Below, one piece after another: positions 42,903 through 51,812 of a stretch of 56,545 nt of DNA. Position numbers and translations under genes: made by a program. Every line of letters begins with the position of its first letter. Position 1 is the first letter of the stretch. The stretch is from positions 1-56,545 of the forward strand of contig PWSY01000174.1 of NCBI GenBank assembly GCA_003563055.1, in the 5' to 3' direction. The notes beneath the pieces were generated by a model. The model ran no database searches. It was not told the DNA's origin and saw only the letters and a list, made by a program, of their open reading frames with translations. This DNA is from Anaerolineaceae bacterium. GTDB lineage: Bacteria; Chloroflexota; Anaerolineae; Anaerolineales; Anaerolineaceae.

Positions 42903-44330
42903 GTGATTTACCTGAATGACATCATTTCTGCCCTGACCGATCATGAAATACCATCACTGGATGTGCGCATCAGTGATGTGGTGATCGATTCACGCCAGGC
43001 CGTCGAAGGCAGCCTGTTCATTGCACTGCCCGGAGAACGGGTTGACGGACACCATTATCTGCAGGCCGCCTTCGACAACGGTGCTATCCTTGCTTTAATC
43101 GACCAGGAAGTGGAACCTGATCTCCACATCCTGGACCTTCGCCCAGGGTACTTTGATCCAGGAAATCTAAAACCATCTCTCCCGTTGTGTTTAAAGGTGG
43201 ATGATACCCTTTTAGCCCTGCAAACCATCGCAGAATACCAGCGTATGAAACATCCCCTTCGAACAATCGGGATCACTGGCAGTGTTGGCAAAACCTCCAC
43301 CAAAGAATTAACGGCATCGCTCCTCTCTCAAAAATTCAGTGTATTAAAAAATCCCGGAAACAGGAATAATGAAATTGGCCTTCCCCTCACTTTGCTTGAA
43401 CTTGAAACACACCATCAGTACGCCGTGCTTGAAATGGGTTTTTATGTTCCAGGTGAAATTCAGACCTTATGCGACATCGCCCTACCGCATATTGGTGTGG
43501 TGACAAATATCGGCACCGTCCACGCAGAACGTGCCGGCTCACAGGAAATAATAGCAAAAGGGAAAGCTGAACTGGTTGAATCTTTACCACCTGAACCAAA
43601 TGGTGTCGCAATCTTGAATTTCGATGATCACTGGGTACGGTGGATGGCAGGAAAAACCCGGGCCAGGACCTTTAGCTATGGGATTATTGAGGAAGCCGAT
43701 TTGACGGCTAGCGAAATTACAACACATGGCCTGGAAGGGGTCTCCTGCACACTGAACTATAAAGACCACAGTCATCAGATATCCTCTCCGTTATTAGGAG
43801 AATTTTCTGTTTACACAATCCTGGCTGCAACTGCAGTCAGTCTGGCTGAAGGCCTTGACTGGGAAACGATTAAAACCGGCCTTAGAAAAAGCCATTTTGA
43901 CCTGCGATTGCATCACTTTACCCTGGATAATGAAATCACTGTCCTGGATGACTCTTATAATGCTTCTCCTGAATCTACCATTGCGGCCCTGAAACTCTTG
44001 TCAGGGTTAAAAGGTCGTCGAGTTGCCATTCTGGGTGATATGCTTGAATTAGGCCCCTATGAACATTCTGAACATTATTCAGTGGGAACATTCACTGTCA
44101 GCGCTGCTGATGTTTTAATTCTGGTCGGTGACCGTTCAAAAACGATTCGCGACGCCGCCATCGAAAAAGGCTTTTCAACAGATGACATTCATTGGTTCCC
44201 GGACTCATATCAAGCAGCCAAAACGATAACCTGCATCATTGAAAATGGCGATGTTGTCCTGATTAAAGGCTCAAACAGCATGCGCATGGATAGAATAATT
44301 ATCGCTCTGAAGGAGCTTGCATCATGTTAA
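42903..44330 (+). CDS. murF: UDP-MurNAc-tripeptide--D-Ala-D-Ala ligase
   Basis: A 475-residue Mur ligase. The ATP-binding P-loop is GITGSVGKTSTKE, with conserved NRNNEIGLPLTLLEL (the MurF-type segment that follows it), EMGFYVPGEI, TNIGTVHAERAGS, and DDSYNASPES. It adds D-Ala-D-Ala to the UDP-MurNAc-tripeptide in the cytoplasm. A GTG start at 42903 is supported by AAGGA six bases upstream. Its stop overlaps mraY (ATGTTAA). MurF normally follows MurE in such clusters; MurE is missing here. Confidence 0.94.
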   Translation: MIYLNDIISALTDHEIPSLDVRISDVVIDSRQAVEGSLFIALPGERVDGHHYLQAAFDNGAILALIDQEVEPDLHILDLRPGYFDPGNLKPSLPLCLKVDDTLLALQTIAEYQRMKHPLRTIGITGSVGKTSTKELTASLLSQKFSVLKNPGNRNNEIGLPLTLLELETHHQYAVLEMGFYVPGEIQTLCDIALPHIGVVTNIGTVHAERAGSQEIIAKGKAELVESLPPEPNGVAILNFDDHWVRWMAGKTRARTFSYGIIEEADLTASEITTHGLEGVSCTLNYKDHSHQISSPLLGEFSVYTILAATAVSLAEGLDWETIKTGLRKSHFDLRLHHFTLDNEITVLDDSYNASPESTIAALKLLSGLKGRRVAILGDMLELGPYEHSEHYSVGTFTVSAADVLILVGDRSKTIRDAAIEKGFSTDDIHWFPDSYQAAKTITCIIENGDVVLIKGSNSMRMDRIIIALKELASC

Positions 44331-45319
44331 ACACCTCTGTTGCCATTGCCCTCAGCGGTCTTAGTTTTATGATGACCATCATCTGGGGTGAGCCGTTAAT
44401 TCGCCTGCTCAAAGCCTGGCGCATTGGAAAGGTCGTCAGCGAGGATGGGCCAGACAAACATACCATCAAGACCGGCACACCCACGATGGGCGGCTTTATG
44501 ATCTTGATCCCTGTCACAGTATTGACAATCTTATTCAACGCGGTATCGATTTTTGGTTTCAACCTGCTTGGCAGATCCATATTATTACCATTGTTCACAA
44601 TGTGGGCATACGCTGTATTGGGAATGATTGACGACTGGGAAGGCATTAGAGGCCCACGCCGGGGCCTGGGGATGCGAGCCCGGGTGAAATTTGGCATCCA
44701 GGTGATCTTCGCCCTTGCTATTGCTTTTGCGCTTCGCGACATCTTGGATGTCCCCCAGCTCATCTGGTTCACAGCGGATGAACCTCTTGGTCTGGGTGCC
44801 CTGTATATTCCCATCGCTGTTTTCATCATTGTGGGCATGTCAAACGCAATCAACTTCACCGATGGCCTGGATGGGTTGGCTGGGCTTATTTCAGCCACCG
44901 CTTTTGCCGCATATGGTTTTGTGGCCATAATCCAGGGGCAAGTTTTTCTAGCCAGATTCTGTTTTTCATTGGTCGGTGCTCTTTTTGGCTTCCTGTGGTT
45001 CAATGTGCATCCAGCAAAATTATTTATGGGTGATACCGGTTCCCTGGCACTGGGTGCCACATTGGGTGTGATCGCTCTGATGACCGGCCAATGGTTGATC
45101 ATTCCGATTATGGCTGTCATCCCGGTCAGTGAAGCGTTAAGTGTGATCATCCAGGTCCTGTACTTTAAAGCCACAGACGGTGAAAGATTCTTCAGAATGG
45201 CGCCGTTGCACCACCATTTCGAGTTGCTAGGATGGAGCGAAACACAGGTCGTCCAACGTTTCTGGTTGATCAGCCTAGTATTCACAATGCTGGGTGTTGC
45301 ACTGGTTTTAGCGGAGTAA
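44324..45319 (+). CDS. mraY: phospho-MurNAc-pentapeptide transferase
   Basis: A 331-residue integral membrane enzyme that makes lipid I. Conserved HTIKTGTPTMGGFMIL, the NFTDGLDGLAG motif and MGDTGSLALG are present, together with HHHFELLGWSE at the C-terminal cytoplasmic loop. About ten hydrophobic segments are visible. It overlaps the end of murF by 7 bp. A long antisense frame across this gene is a codon-bias shadow. Confidence 0.97.
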   Translation: MLNTSVAIALSGLSFMMTIIWGEPLIRLLKAWRIGKVVSEDGPDKHTIKTGTPTMGGFMILIPVTVLTILFNAVSIFGFNLLGRSILLPLFTMWAYAVLGMIDDWEGIRGPRRGLGMRARVKFGIQVIFALAIAFALRDILDVPQLIWFTADEPLGLGALYIPIAVFIIVGMSNAINFTDGLDGLAGLISATAFAAYGFVAIIQGQVFLARFCFSLVGALFGFLWFNVHPAKLFMGDTGSLALGATLGVIALMTGQWLIIPIMAVIPVSEALSVIIQVLYFKATDGERFFRMAPLHHHFELLGWSETQVVQRFWLISLVFTMLGVALVLAE

Positions 45320-45322
45320 TAC

Positions 45323-46714
45323 ATGATCAATTGGCAGAGTAAAAAGATCGTGATGATTGGAGCAGCCCGACAGGGTGTGGCGCTTTCGCGCTATCTTACA
45401 GAAAAAGGCGCTGCTGTCCTCCTGAATGATGCCCGTTCTGACGAACAACTTCTGACCGCGCGTGATGAGCTACAAGACCTGCCAATAACCTGGGTCACCG
45501 GGTCACACCCAACCGAAATACTCAAAGATGCTGACCTTGTTTGCCTGTCCGGTGGCATCCCACTTGACCTTCCCATTGTCCAGGAAGCCGTACGACGCAA
45601 TATACCACTTTCCAATGACTCACAAATTTTTCTTGAAGCGGTGCCCTGCCCGGTCATCGGTATCACCGGATCGTCAGGCAAGACCACAACAACTGCCCTG
45701 GTTGGTGAAATTGCCCATCAGCACTTCGCTGGTAGAAAACCCAATAATCGTGTTTGGGTAGGTGGCAATATCGGAAATCCTCTCATTGCCAATATAAACC
45801 AGATGCAACCGGAAGATATTGCGGTTATGGAGCTCTCAAGTTTTCAGTTGGAAATCATGTCAAGTTCGCCGCATATCTCGGCTGTGCTTAACCTGACACC
45901 GAACCATTTAGACCGACATAAAACCATGTCTAAATATATTTCAGCAAAATCTAATATCCTGACCCATCAAACACCAGGAGACATAGCTGTTTTAAATCGG
46001 GATGACCCACTGGTGCGCAATCTTTTTTCAGAGGTCAAGGGTAGACGCCTCACCTTCGGTCTGAACCAACCATTTAACAAGCAAGATTCAACCTACGTAA
46101 AACGGGGCAAACTATTCCTGATGGCCAGTGGTCAAGTCGCCAAAATTATCAGCACAGACCTGATCAACCTGCGGGGAACGCATAACCTCTATAATGTTTT
46201 GGCTGCCATTGCCATCGCGGCATCTGCCGCCTTTTCTCTCCAGGCAATTTATGACGGCATTGTGTCCTTTAAAGGCGTGCCGCACCGGCTGGAATTCGTC
46301 CGTGAATGGGGCGGTACGAACTGGTATAACGATTCAATCGCAACGACACCCGAACGCACCATCGCAGCACTCGAATCATTTGATGAGCCTATTGTCCTGC
46401 TGGCTGGCGGAAGGGACAAAAACTTGCCCTGGGATTCACTGGCCGCATTGATCCGTCAAAAAGTCGATCACCTGGTCCTTTTCGGCGAAGCTGCCGATCT
46501 GATCCGGGAAGCTATTGGTGCGGTTAACACTGGCATGCTTCCTGATACGATGGACCACTGCAAAGGTTTAAGAGAAGCCGTTAAAACTGCGGCTTTACGG
46601 GCAGCGCCTGGTGACGTGGTACTCCTCTCTCCTGGCGGCAATAGCTTTGATGAATTTGATGATTTTGAACAACGCGGAAACCATTTTAAACAATGGGTGA
46701 AGGAGCTTTCATGA
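45323..46714 (+). CDS. murD: UDP-MurNAc-L-Ala--D-Glu ligase
   Basis: A 463-residue Mur ligase. Its P-loop is GITGSSGKTTTTAL. ELSSFQLE is the MurD-typical motif, TPNHLDRHKTMSKYISAK the Mg/ATP region and YNDSIATTPERTIAAL the C-terminal domain signature. It adds D-Glu to UDP-MurNAc-L-Ala. The ATG follows mraY by 3 bp with GGAG inside the mraY end. Its stop overlaps ftsW. Confidence 0.96.
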   Translation: MINWQSKKIVMIGAARQGVALSRYLTEKGAAVLLNDARSDEQLLTARDELQDLPITWVTGSHPTEILKDADLVCLSGGIPLDLPIVQEAVRRNIPLSNDSQIFLEAVPCPVIGITGSSGKTTTTALVGEIAHQHFAGRKPNNRVWVGGNIGNPLIANINQMQPEDIAVMELSSFQLEIMSSSPHISAVLNLTPNHLDRHKTMSKYISAKSNILTHQTPGDIAVLNRDDPLVRNLFSEVKGRRLTFGLNQPFNKQDSTYVKRGKLFLMASGQVAKIISTDLINLRGTHNLYNVLAAIAIAASAAFSLQAIYDGIVSFKGVPHRLEFVREWGGTNWYNDSIATTPERTIAALESFDEPIVLLAGGRDKNLPWDSLAALIRQKVDHLVLFGEAADLIREAIGAVNTGMLPDTMDHCKGLREAVKTAALRAAPGDVVLLSPGGNSFDEFDDFEQRGNHFKQWVKELS

Positions 46715-47922
46715 CCACAACAACCCGTAATGCCAGAAAAACACAAGCTTTGCGGTTGCCATTTGACGTGCCTATGCTGATCATTGTGATTGTTTTGCTT
46801 GTTTTCGGCCTTCTTATGGTCTACTCCGCCAGCTGGGATTTCTCGATTTTAATGGGTGAAGGCCCCACTTACATCTTCAGTCGGCAAATCATTTGGATAA
46901 TACTCGGGATCACATTTGCTGTTTTGGCTAATTTCATTGACTATCACCTTTATCAAAAAATCCTTGTGCCGATGTGGTGTGGCACACTCTTGTTATTGCT
47001 GGGCGTATTGATCATAAACGATCTGAGGGGTATACAGGCCACCCGCATGCTTCTGGGCGGCTCCATTCAACCTTCTGAATTAGCAAAAGCTGTCATCATC
47101 ATCTATTTGTCCTTTTGGCTCTACCGGCGAGCAGACTCGCTCAACGATGTCCAGATTGCTTATATCCCCCTGATCATCATCCTGGGGATCACCTTTAGTT
47201 TTATCATGATGCAGCCTGACCTCAGCGCTGCGATAACTGTCCTTGCCCTGGGGGTTTTATTATTTTTCCTGGCCGGCGGTGATTGGAAGATCATTCTGCT
47301 GGTATTCGTCCTCGCAATAATGGTTGGTTTACCCATGATGTACATCTACCCAACCGGAAGAGCTCGCATTAATTCGTATTTAACTGCACTGAATAACCCT
47401 TTGGAAGGCAGCTATCACATCCAACGCAGTTTAGAAGCGGTGATAAAAGGTGGCTGGTTCGGTGTTGGTATTGGGCAGGCAGACACAAAATTCACCGGCC
47501 TGCCCCTAGCGCCAACAGATAGTATCTTTGCAGTCATCGTCGAAGAAACTGGCATCATCGGTGGTTCCTTTACGATTGTTATGTTCTTATTGCTTGTTTG
47601 GCGTGGGCTTGTAATCGCCAAAAACGCGCCCGACCAGTTAGGTTCACTGCTTGCGTTTGGTTTATCTGTCTGGATTGGGCTAGAAGCCCTGATGAATATG
47701 GCGACAATGGTTGGCCTGATACCCTTTACAGGCAATGCGCTGCCCTTTATCAGTGCGGGCGGCTCAAGCATGGTGGTAACCCTCACATCCATTGGCATTA
47801 TTATGAACATATCCAGAATATCGATGAAACAGGAATCTTCAGAAAGGAGTCCTCACAGTGCGGTTGTTAATCTGCGCAGGCGGGACGGGCGGAGGCGTGT
47901 ACCCCGCCATGACCGTGCTTAA
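46711..47922 (+). CDS. ftsW: septal peptidoglycan polymerase FtsW
   Basis: A 403-residue SEDS-family glycosyltransferase with about ten membrane helices. Signatures include GLLMVYSASW, QPSELAKAVIIIYL in form (IQPSELAKA), MMQPDLSAA, ALNNPLEGSYHIQRSLEA, GIGQADTKFTGLPLAPTDSI split as GIGQADTKF and LPLAPTDSIFAVI, EETG and PFISAGGSSM. It polymerises lipid II at the septum with the PBP. ATG 46711 overlaps the murD stop (ATGA) and has AAGGAG five bases upstream. The 3' end extends 65 bp into murG and codes for an Arg-rich tail. Confidence 0.95.
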   Translation: MTTTTRNARKTQALRLPFDVPMLIIVIVLLVFGLLMVYSASWDFSILMGEGPTYIFSRQIIWIILGITFAVLANFIDYHLYQKILVPMWCGTLLLLLGVLIINDLRGIQATRMLLGGSIQPSELAKAVIIIYLSFWLYRRADSLNDVQIAYIPLIIILGITFSFIMMQPDLSAAITVLALGVLLFFLAGGDWKIILLVFVLAIMVGLPMMYIYPTGRARINSYLTALNNPLEGSYHIQRSLEAVIKGGWFGVGIGQADTKFTGLPLAPTDSIFAVIVEETGIIGGSFTIVMFLLLVWRGLVIAKNAPDQLGSLLAFGLSVWIGLEALMNMATMVGLIPFTGNALPFISAGGSSMVVTLTSIGIIMNISRISMKQESSERSPHSAVVNLRRRDGRRRVPRHDRA

Positions 47923-48961
47923 CGCCTTAGGGCTTGATCATCAATCGGTCCTCTGGGTTGGCAGTCGTGATGGCATGGAGGAGGCTTTGGTAACCAGACA
48001 AGAGATCCCATTTAAATCAATACCTGCAGCCGGTGTGCATGGCGTTGGACTGTTTAAGCTGCCTGGAAACATCTGGCGTTTGTTGTGCGGCGTGCTCGCC
48101 TCACGAAATATTTTACGCCTATTTAAACCCGATATACTTTTATTTACAGGCGGTTATGTCGCTGTCCCCATGGCGGTTGCAGCCATTCATAAACCCGCTT
48201 TATTATTTGTGCCAGATATCGAACCTGGCTTAGCGCTTAAGGCCATTGCCCGTTTTGCAGACCGGGTTGCATTGACAACCAGTACATCAGGTGAATACTT
48301 CTCTGATAAATCGAAGTTAGCCGTCACAGGTTACCCCATCCGGCCAGGCCTCAAGGAGTGGTCTCGCGAAAAAGCATTAGCTTACTTTGGGTTTGATCCT
48401 TCATTGCCCACCCTGACAGTATCAGGCGGGAGCAAAGGCGCCCGATCCATTAATTATGCACTATTAAAAATCTTGCCCCAACTCCTAAAAGAAATGCAGG
48501 TAATCCATCTGGCAGGGCACCTGGACTGGGAACATATTGATGCTCATGCCCAATCACTTCCCTCAAGATTATCAAAGCGTTACCAGGCTTTCCCATATCT
48601 ACACGAAATGGGGGCGGCCCTGGCAGCCGCTGATTTGATCCTCTCTAGGGCAGGTGCTTCCATTTTAGGTGAATACCCACTTTTTGGTTTACCCGCTATC
48701 TTGGTCCCCTACCCCCATGCCTGGCGATATCAAAAAGTAAATGCCAGTTACCTCGCAGACCGTGGGGCTGCAGTAATTATCCAGGACGAAAACCTCGAAA
48801 ATGAGTTGTTAAAACAGGTCATGAGCCTGATCAATGACCATGATTCCTTATCTCGAATGAGTCAAGCGATGACATCTCTTTCCACACCCAATGCTGCAGA
48901 AAAAATTGCCGATATGATTAGCGCTATGGCTGGACAGCCACATGGAGGCAAGCCAGCGTGA
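47858..48961 (+). CDS. murG: MurG-family GlcNAc transferase, divergent signatures
   Basis: A 367-residue GT28 protein in the murG position; it should add GlcNAc to lipid I at the inner membrane face. N-terminal CAGGTGGGVYPAM corresponds to the usual GGTGGHI-x-P-A, with Gly for the conserved His. The lipid-binding/second loop reads FVPDIEPGLAL instead of the usual HEQN-containing segment. The third G-loop VSGGSKGARSIN and SRAGAS-ILGEY are kept, but the nucleotide motif near PYPHAWRYQKVNA has YQ instead of HQ. A GTG start with GGAG eight bases upstream lies inside ftsW. The position and overall length favour MurG; the changed residues make biochemical confirmation desirable. Confidence 0.85.
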   Translation: MRLLICAGGTGGGVYPAMTVLNALGLDHQSVLWVGSRDGMEEALVTRQEIPFKSIPAAGVHGVGLFKLPGNIWRLLCGVLASRNILRLFKPDILLFTGGYVAVPMAVAAIHKPALLFVPDIEPGLALKAIARFADRVALTTSTSGEYFSDKSKLAVTGYPIRPGLKEWSREKALAYFGFDPSLPTLTVSGGSKGARSINYALLKILPQLLKEMQVIHLAGHLDWEHIDAHAQSLPSRLSKRYQAFPYLHEMGAALAAADLILSRAGASILGEYPLFGLPAILVPYPHAWRYQKVNASYLADRGAAVIIQDENLENELLKQVMSLINDHDSLSRMSQAMTSLSTPNAAEKIADMISAMAGQPHGGKPA

Positions 48962-49488
48962 TAAGCCTATCTGTCCTTTTCTGGATGTTTGTCATTCTAT
49001 TTGCCCTGATCGGCGCTACAAGGGGGTGGGCAAAGGAAATATTGGTGACATCAGGTGTTATTCTGGCCATTTTTTTAATCAAATCCCAGGAAATCTTGTT
49101 GCCCCTAACCCAAAACACCATCACACCTCGATCTTCTTTTTGGGTGCAAATCGCAATCCTGGGTGTGATCACTTTTTTGGGGTACCAGGTGCCCAAAATG
49201 TCTCGTAGATTCAACAACAGGAATTTCATTCGGGGTATATTCGAAAACGTCATATTGGGATTTTTTCTTGGTGCCCTGAACGGTTACTTGCTCTTTGGCA
49301 CAGCCTGGTATTTTGTGATGGAAGCAGGATATCCCTTTGATTGGATATCTGCACCTGATCAGGGTTCAGACATTGGGCAAAATGTAATGGATTTACTTGA
49401 GATTCTTCCTCCCCAATGGCTTCAAACACCAGCGATCTACATCGCAGCGGCTGTTGCATTGGTATTTATTTTGGTGGTGTTCATTTGA
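48958..49488 (+). CDS. CvpA-like integral membrane protein
   Basis: A 176-residue protein with four likely membrane segments: ISLSVLFWMFVILFALIGA, IAILGVITFLGYQV, VILGFFLGALNGYLLFGTA and YIAAAVALVFILVVFI. The arrangement, with RGWAKEI after the first helix and FFLGALNGYLL later, resembles CvpA family proteins ('G-x-x-R-G-x..E', 'G-x-x-x-G-x-x-x-G'). It begins at a GTG overlapping the murG stop (GTGA) and ends overlapping murC (TGATG), so it is translated as part of the cluster. A role in the cell envelope is likely, but specific function is unknown. Confidence 0.6.
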   Translation: MISLSVLFWMFVILFALIGATRGWAKEILVTSGVILAIFLIKSQEILLPLTQNTITPRSSFWVQIAILGVITFLGYQVPKMSRRFNNRNFIRGIFENVILGFFLGALNGYLLFGTAWYFVMEAGYPFDWISAPDQGSDIGQNVMDLLEILPPQWLQTPAIYIAAAVALVFILVVFI

Positions 49489-50879
49489 TGAAACACATTC
49501 ACTTAATCGGGATAGGTGGCACAGGTCTGTCTGCTATTGCCCGAGTCCTGCTCGAAAAAGGTTACACGGTCAGCGGCTCAGATCGTACCGCTTCACCCCT
49601 GTTCCGGGCGATCACAAGTACTGGCGCGCAGACCTTTATTGGTCATGCTCCTGAGCAGATCAAAGGGGCTGATATCGTCATTCGATCATCCGCAATCTCG
49701 GAGGAAAACCCGGAGGTAATGGCTGCCAAATCTGAGGGGGTTCCGGTCCTGAAGCGGGCCGAGTTCCTGCAAGAACTGACCAAAGGCAAAGACACCATCG
49801 CAATCTCTGGCAGCCACGGCAAAACCACTACGACCGCCATGCTGGCCTGGATTTTGGATCAGTTAGGCACAGACCCCAGTTTTATCGCAGGTGGGGTTGT
49901 GAACCAATTAAAGTGCAATGCCAGGGCGGGTACTGGCCCATATTTTGTCATTGAAGCAGATGAATATGACAATATGTTTTTAGGTCTTTCTCCACAAGTC
50001 GCCATTATTACAAATATCGAGCACGATCACCAGGATTGTTTTCCCACAAAAGCGGACTACCGGGCAGCCTTTATAGCCTTCCTTGAACGGATTCAAAAAG
50101 ACGGCATTGGATTATTATGCCTGGATAATCCCGAGACCAATGCTCTCTACAAAAGAATGAGACAACTTCCTACACATGTTTTGGGTTACGGAACCAATCC
50201 AATCGCAGATTATATAGCAGATGAAATTAAAGTGTCACCTGCCACAACCCAGTTTGACTTGCTGCGCAAACAACGAACCGGCAAGATCACCAACATGGGC
50301 CATATCAATTTAAAAATCCCGGGGCACCACAATGTTTTAAATGCCATCGCCGCGTTATCCACTATTCACCAGCTCGGTCTTTGTCTGCCCCATGCCATCA
50401 AAGCTTTGGGCCAATTTTCAGGTGTTGGTCGTCGGTTTGAGATCCTGGGCAAGGTCAATGGTGTAACCATCATCGACGATTACGGACATCATCCTACAGA
50501 AATCGCTGCAACCCTCAAGGCAGCCACAGCTCACTTTCCAGGCCAAAATATTTGGGCCATCTGGCAACCCCATACCTTCTCCCGGACCCAATCTTTAGAA
50601 AAGGGGTTTATCCAAGCACTCAATCTGGCCGACAGGGTTGTTGTGTTGAAAATCTATGCAGCCAGGGAAATTAATCCTGGCTATTCCTCTTCAATAATAG
50701 CAGAGAAATTGTCGCAACAAAAAGCAATCTACAGGGAAGATTTTTCATCAGCCACTCACTATCTACTGGACAACCTGACCCATAATGATGTAGCCATCAT
50801 TTTTTCTGCTGGTGACGCAACATGCATCAGCCAATCATTGTTAAATGGTTTATTGCAACGAGAAAAGGATTCTGAATAA
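49488..50879 (+). CDS. murC: UDP-MurNAc--L-Ala ligase
   Basis: A 463-residue Mur ligase. HLIGIGGTGLSAIARVL is the MurC N-terminal nucleotide fold, the P-loop is SGSHGKTTTTAML, EADEYDNMF the substrate motif, and DDYGHHPTEI the C-terminal catalytic segment. It adds L-Ala to UDP-MurNAc, the first peptide step. ATG 49488 overlaps the preceding stop (TGATG) and fits the family N-terminus; the frame from 49416 lies in the upstream gene. Confidence 0.96.
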   Translation: MKHIHLIGIGGTGLSAIARVLLEKGYTVSGSDRTASPLFRAITSTGAQTFIGHAPEQIKGADIVIRSSAISEENPEVMAAKSEGVPVLKRAEFLQELTKGKDTIAISGSHGKTTTTAMLAWILDQLGTDPSFIAGGVVNQLKCNARAGTGPYFVIEADEYDNMFLGLSPQVAIITNIEHDHQDCFPTKADYRAAFIAFLERIQKDGIGLLCLDNPETNALYKRMRQLPTHVLGYGTNPIADYIADEIKVSPATTQFDLLRKQRTGKITNMGHINLKIPGHHNVLNAIAALSTIHQLGLCLPHAIKALGQFSGVGRRFEILGKVNGVTIIDDYGHHPTEIAATLKAATAHFPGQNIWAIWQPHTFSRTQSLEKGFIQALNLADRVVVLKIYAAREINPGYSSSIIAEKLSQQKAIYREDFSSATHYLLDNLTHNDVAIIFSAGDATCISQSLLNGLLQREKDSE

Positions 50880-50891
50880 TCAAAGGGCATC

Positions 50892-51812
50892 ATGGCGCAC
50901 ATACCACTGGATGAACTCAAAAAGAAATTCGGGCCCCAACTGCATGAAAATGTCAGTATGGCCAACTATACGACCGCCCGTGCAGGCGGACCGGTGCCCG
51001 CGATGATATCCATCCATACCCCTGATGAACTGAGTAAATCCGTCAGGACTCTTTGGGATCTATCAATTCCTTTCATCATTCTCGGGAGTGGTTCCAATAT
51101 TCTCGTCAGTGATAAAGGCATTGATGCGATTGTCTTACACAACAGGGCCCATAACCTGAAAATTGACACCAAATCCAATTCGCCCCGTATATATGCTGAA
51201 TCTGGTGCCATTCTGTCAACTTTAGCCCGCCAATCCGCACTTCGTGGGCTGAGCGGAATGGAATGGGCTGCGACGGTTCCGGGAACTGTGGGTGGTGCTG
51301 TGTATGGCAATGCTGGTGCACATAACAGCGACATGAAAGCCTCTCTTGTTTTGGCAAAGATCTTGCACAAAAATAAAGGTATCGAAGACTGGACAGTGGA
51401 AAACCTTGATTACCAATATCGCAGCAGCATCCTTAAAAGGAATCATCTGCCAGTGGTGATCATTTCTGCCGTCTTCAAAGTTATCAGAACAAGTCGTGAA
51501 GAAGCCTGGGAGCGGATAAAAACATTCCAATCGCATCGAAAAGAAACCCAACCCCCAGGGGCTTCGATGGGCTCAATATTCAAGAACCCGCCCGATGACT
51601 ACGCAGGACGACTGATAGAAGCTGCTGGCTTAAAAGGACGGCGTATTGGACGGGCGATGATCAGCCCTATCCACGCAAATTTCATCATTAACCTGGAAGG
51701 AGCAAAAGCTCAGGAGATCAGAGATTTGATGAAGATCGCCCAGGATACAGTCGAAGAGAAATTCGGGATCATTTTGGAACCTGAAATCGAATTGATAGGT
51801 GACTTTAAATAA
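50892..51812 (+). CDS. murB: UDP-N-acetylenolpyruvoylglucosamine reductase
   Basis: A 306-residue FAD-dependent reductase that makes UDP-MurNAc. The FAD site shows TTARAGGP, GSGSNILVSD and GMEWAATVPGTVGGAVYGNAG. YRSSILKRN, PPGASMGSIFKNP and GRAMISPIHANFIIN are the catalytic/substrate elements. The Ser before IFKNP is the proton donor position. Its stop shares one base with the ddl ATG (TAATG). Confidence 0.96.
   Translation: MAHIPLDELKKKFGPQLHENVSMANYTTARAGGPVPAMISIHTPDELSKSVRTLWDLSIPFIILGSGSNILVSDKGIDAIVLHNRAHNLKIDTKSNSPRIYAESGAILSTLARQSALRGLSGMEWAATVPGTVGGAVYGNAGAHNSDMKASLVLAKILHKNKGIEDWTVENLDYQYRSSILKRNHLPVVIISAVFKVIRTSREEAWERIKTFQSHRKETQPPGASMGSIFKNPPDDYAGRLIEAAGLKGRRIGRAMISPIHANFIINLEGAKAQEIRDLMKIAQDTVEEKFGIILEPEIELIGDFK

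Noticed and set aside
44299-45330. 343-residue minus-strand frame across mraY
   Set aside because: It is a codon-bias shadow of mraY, with Pro/Arg/Thr-rich sequence and no family signature.
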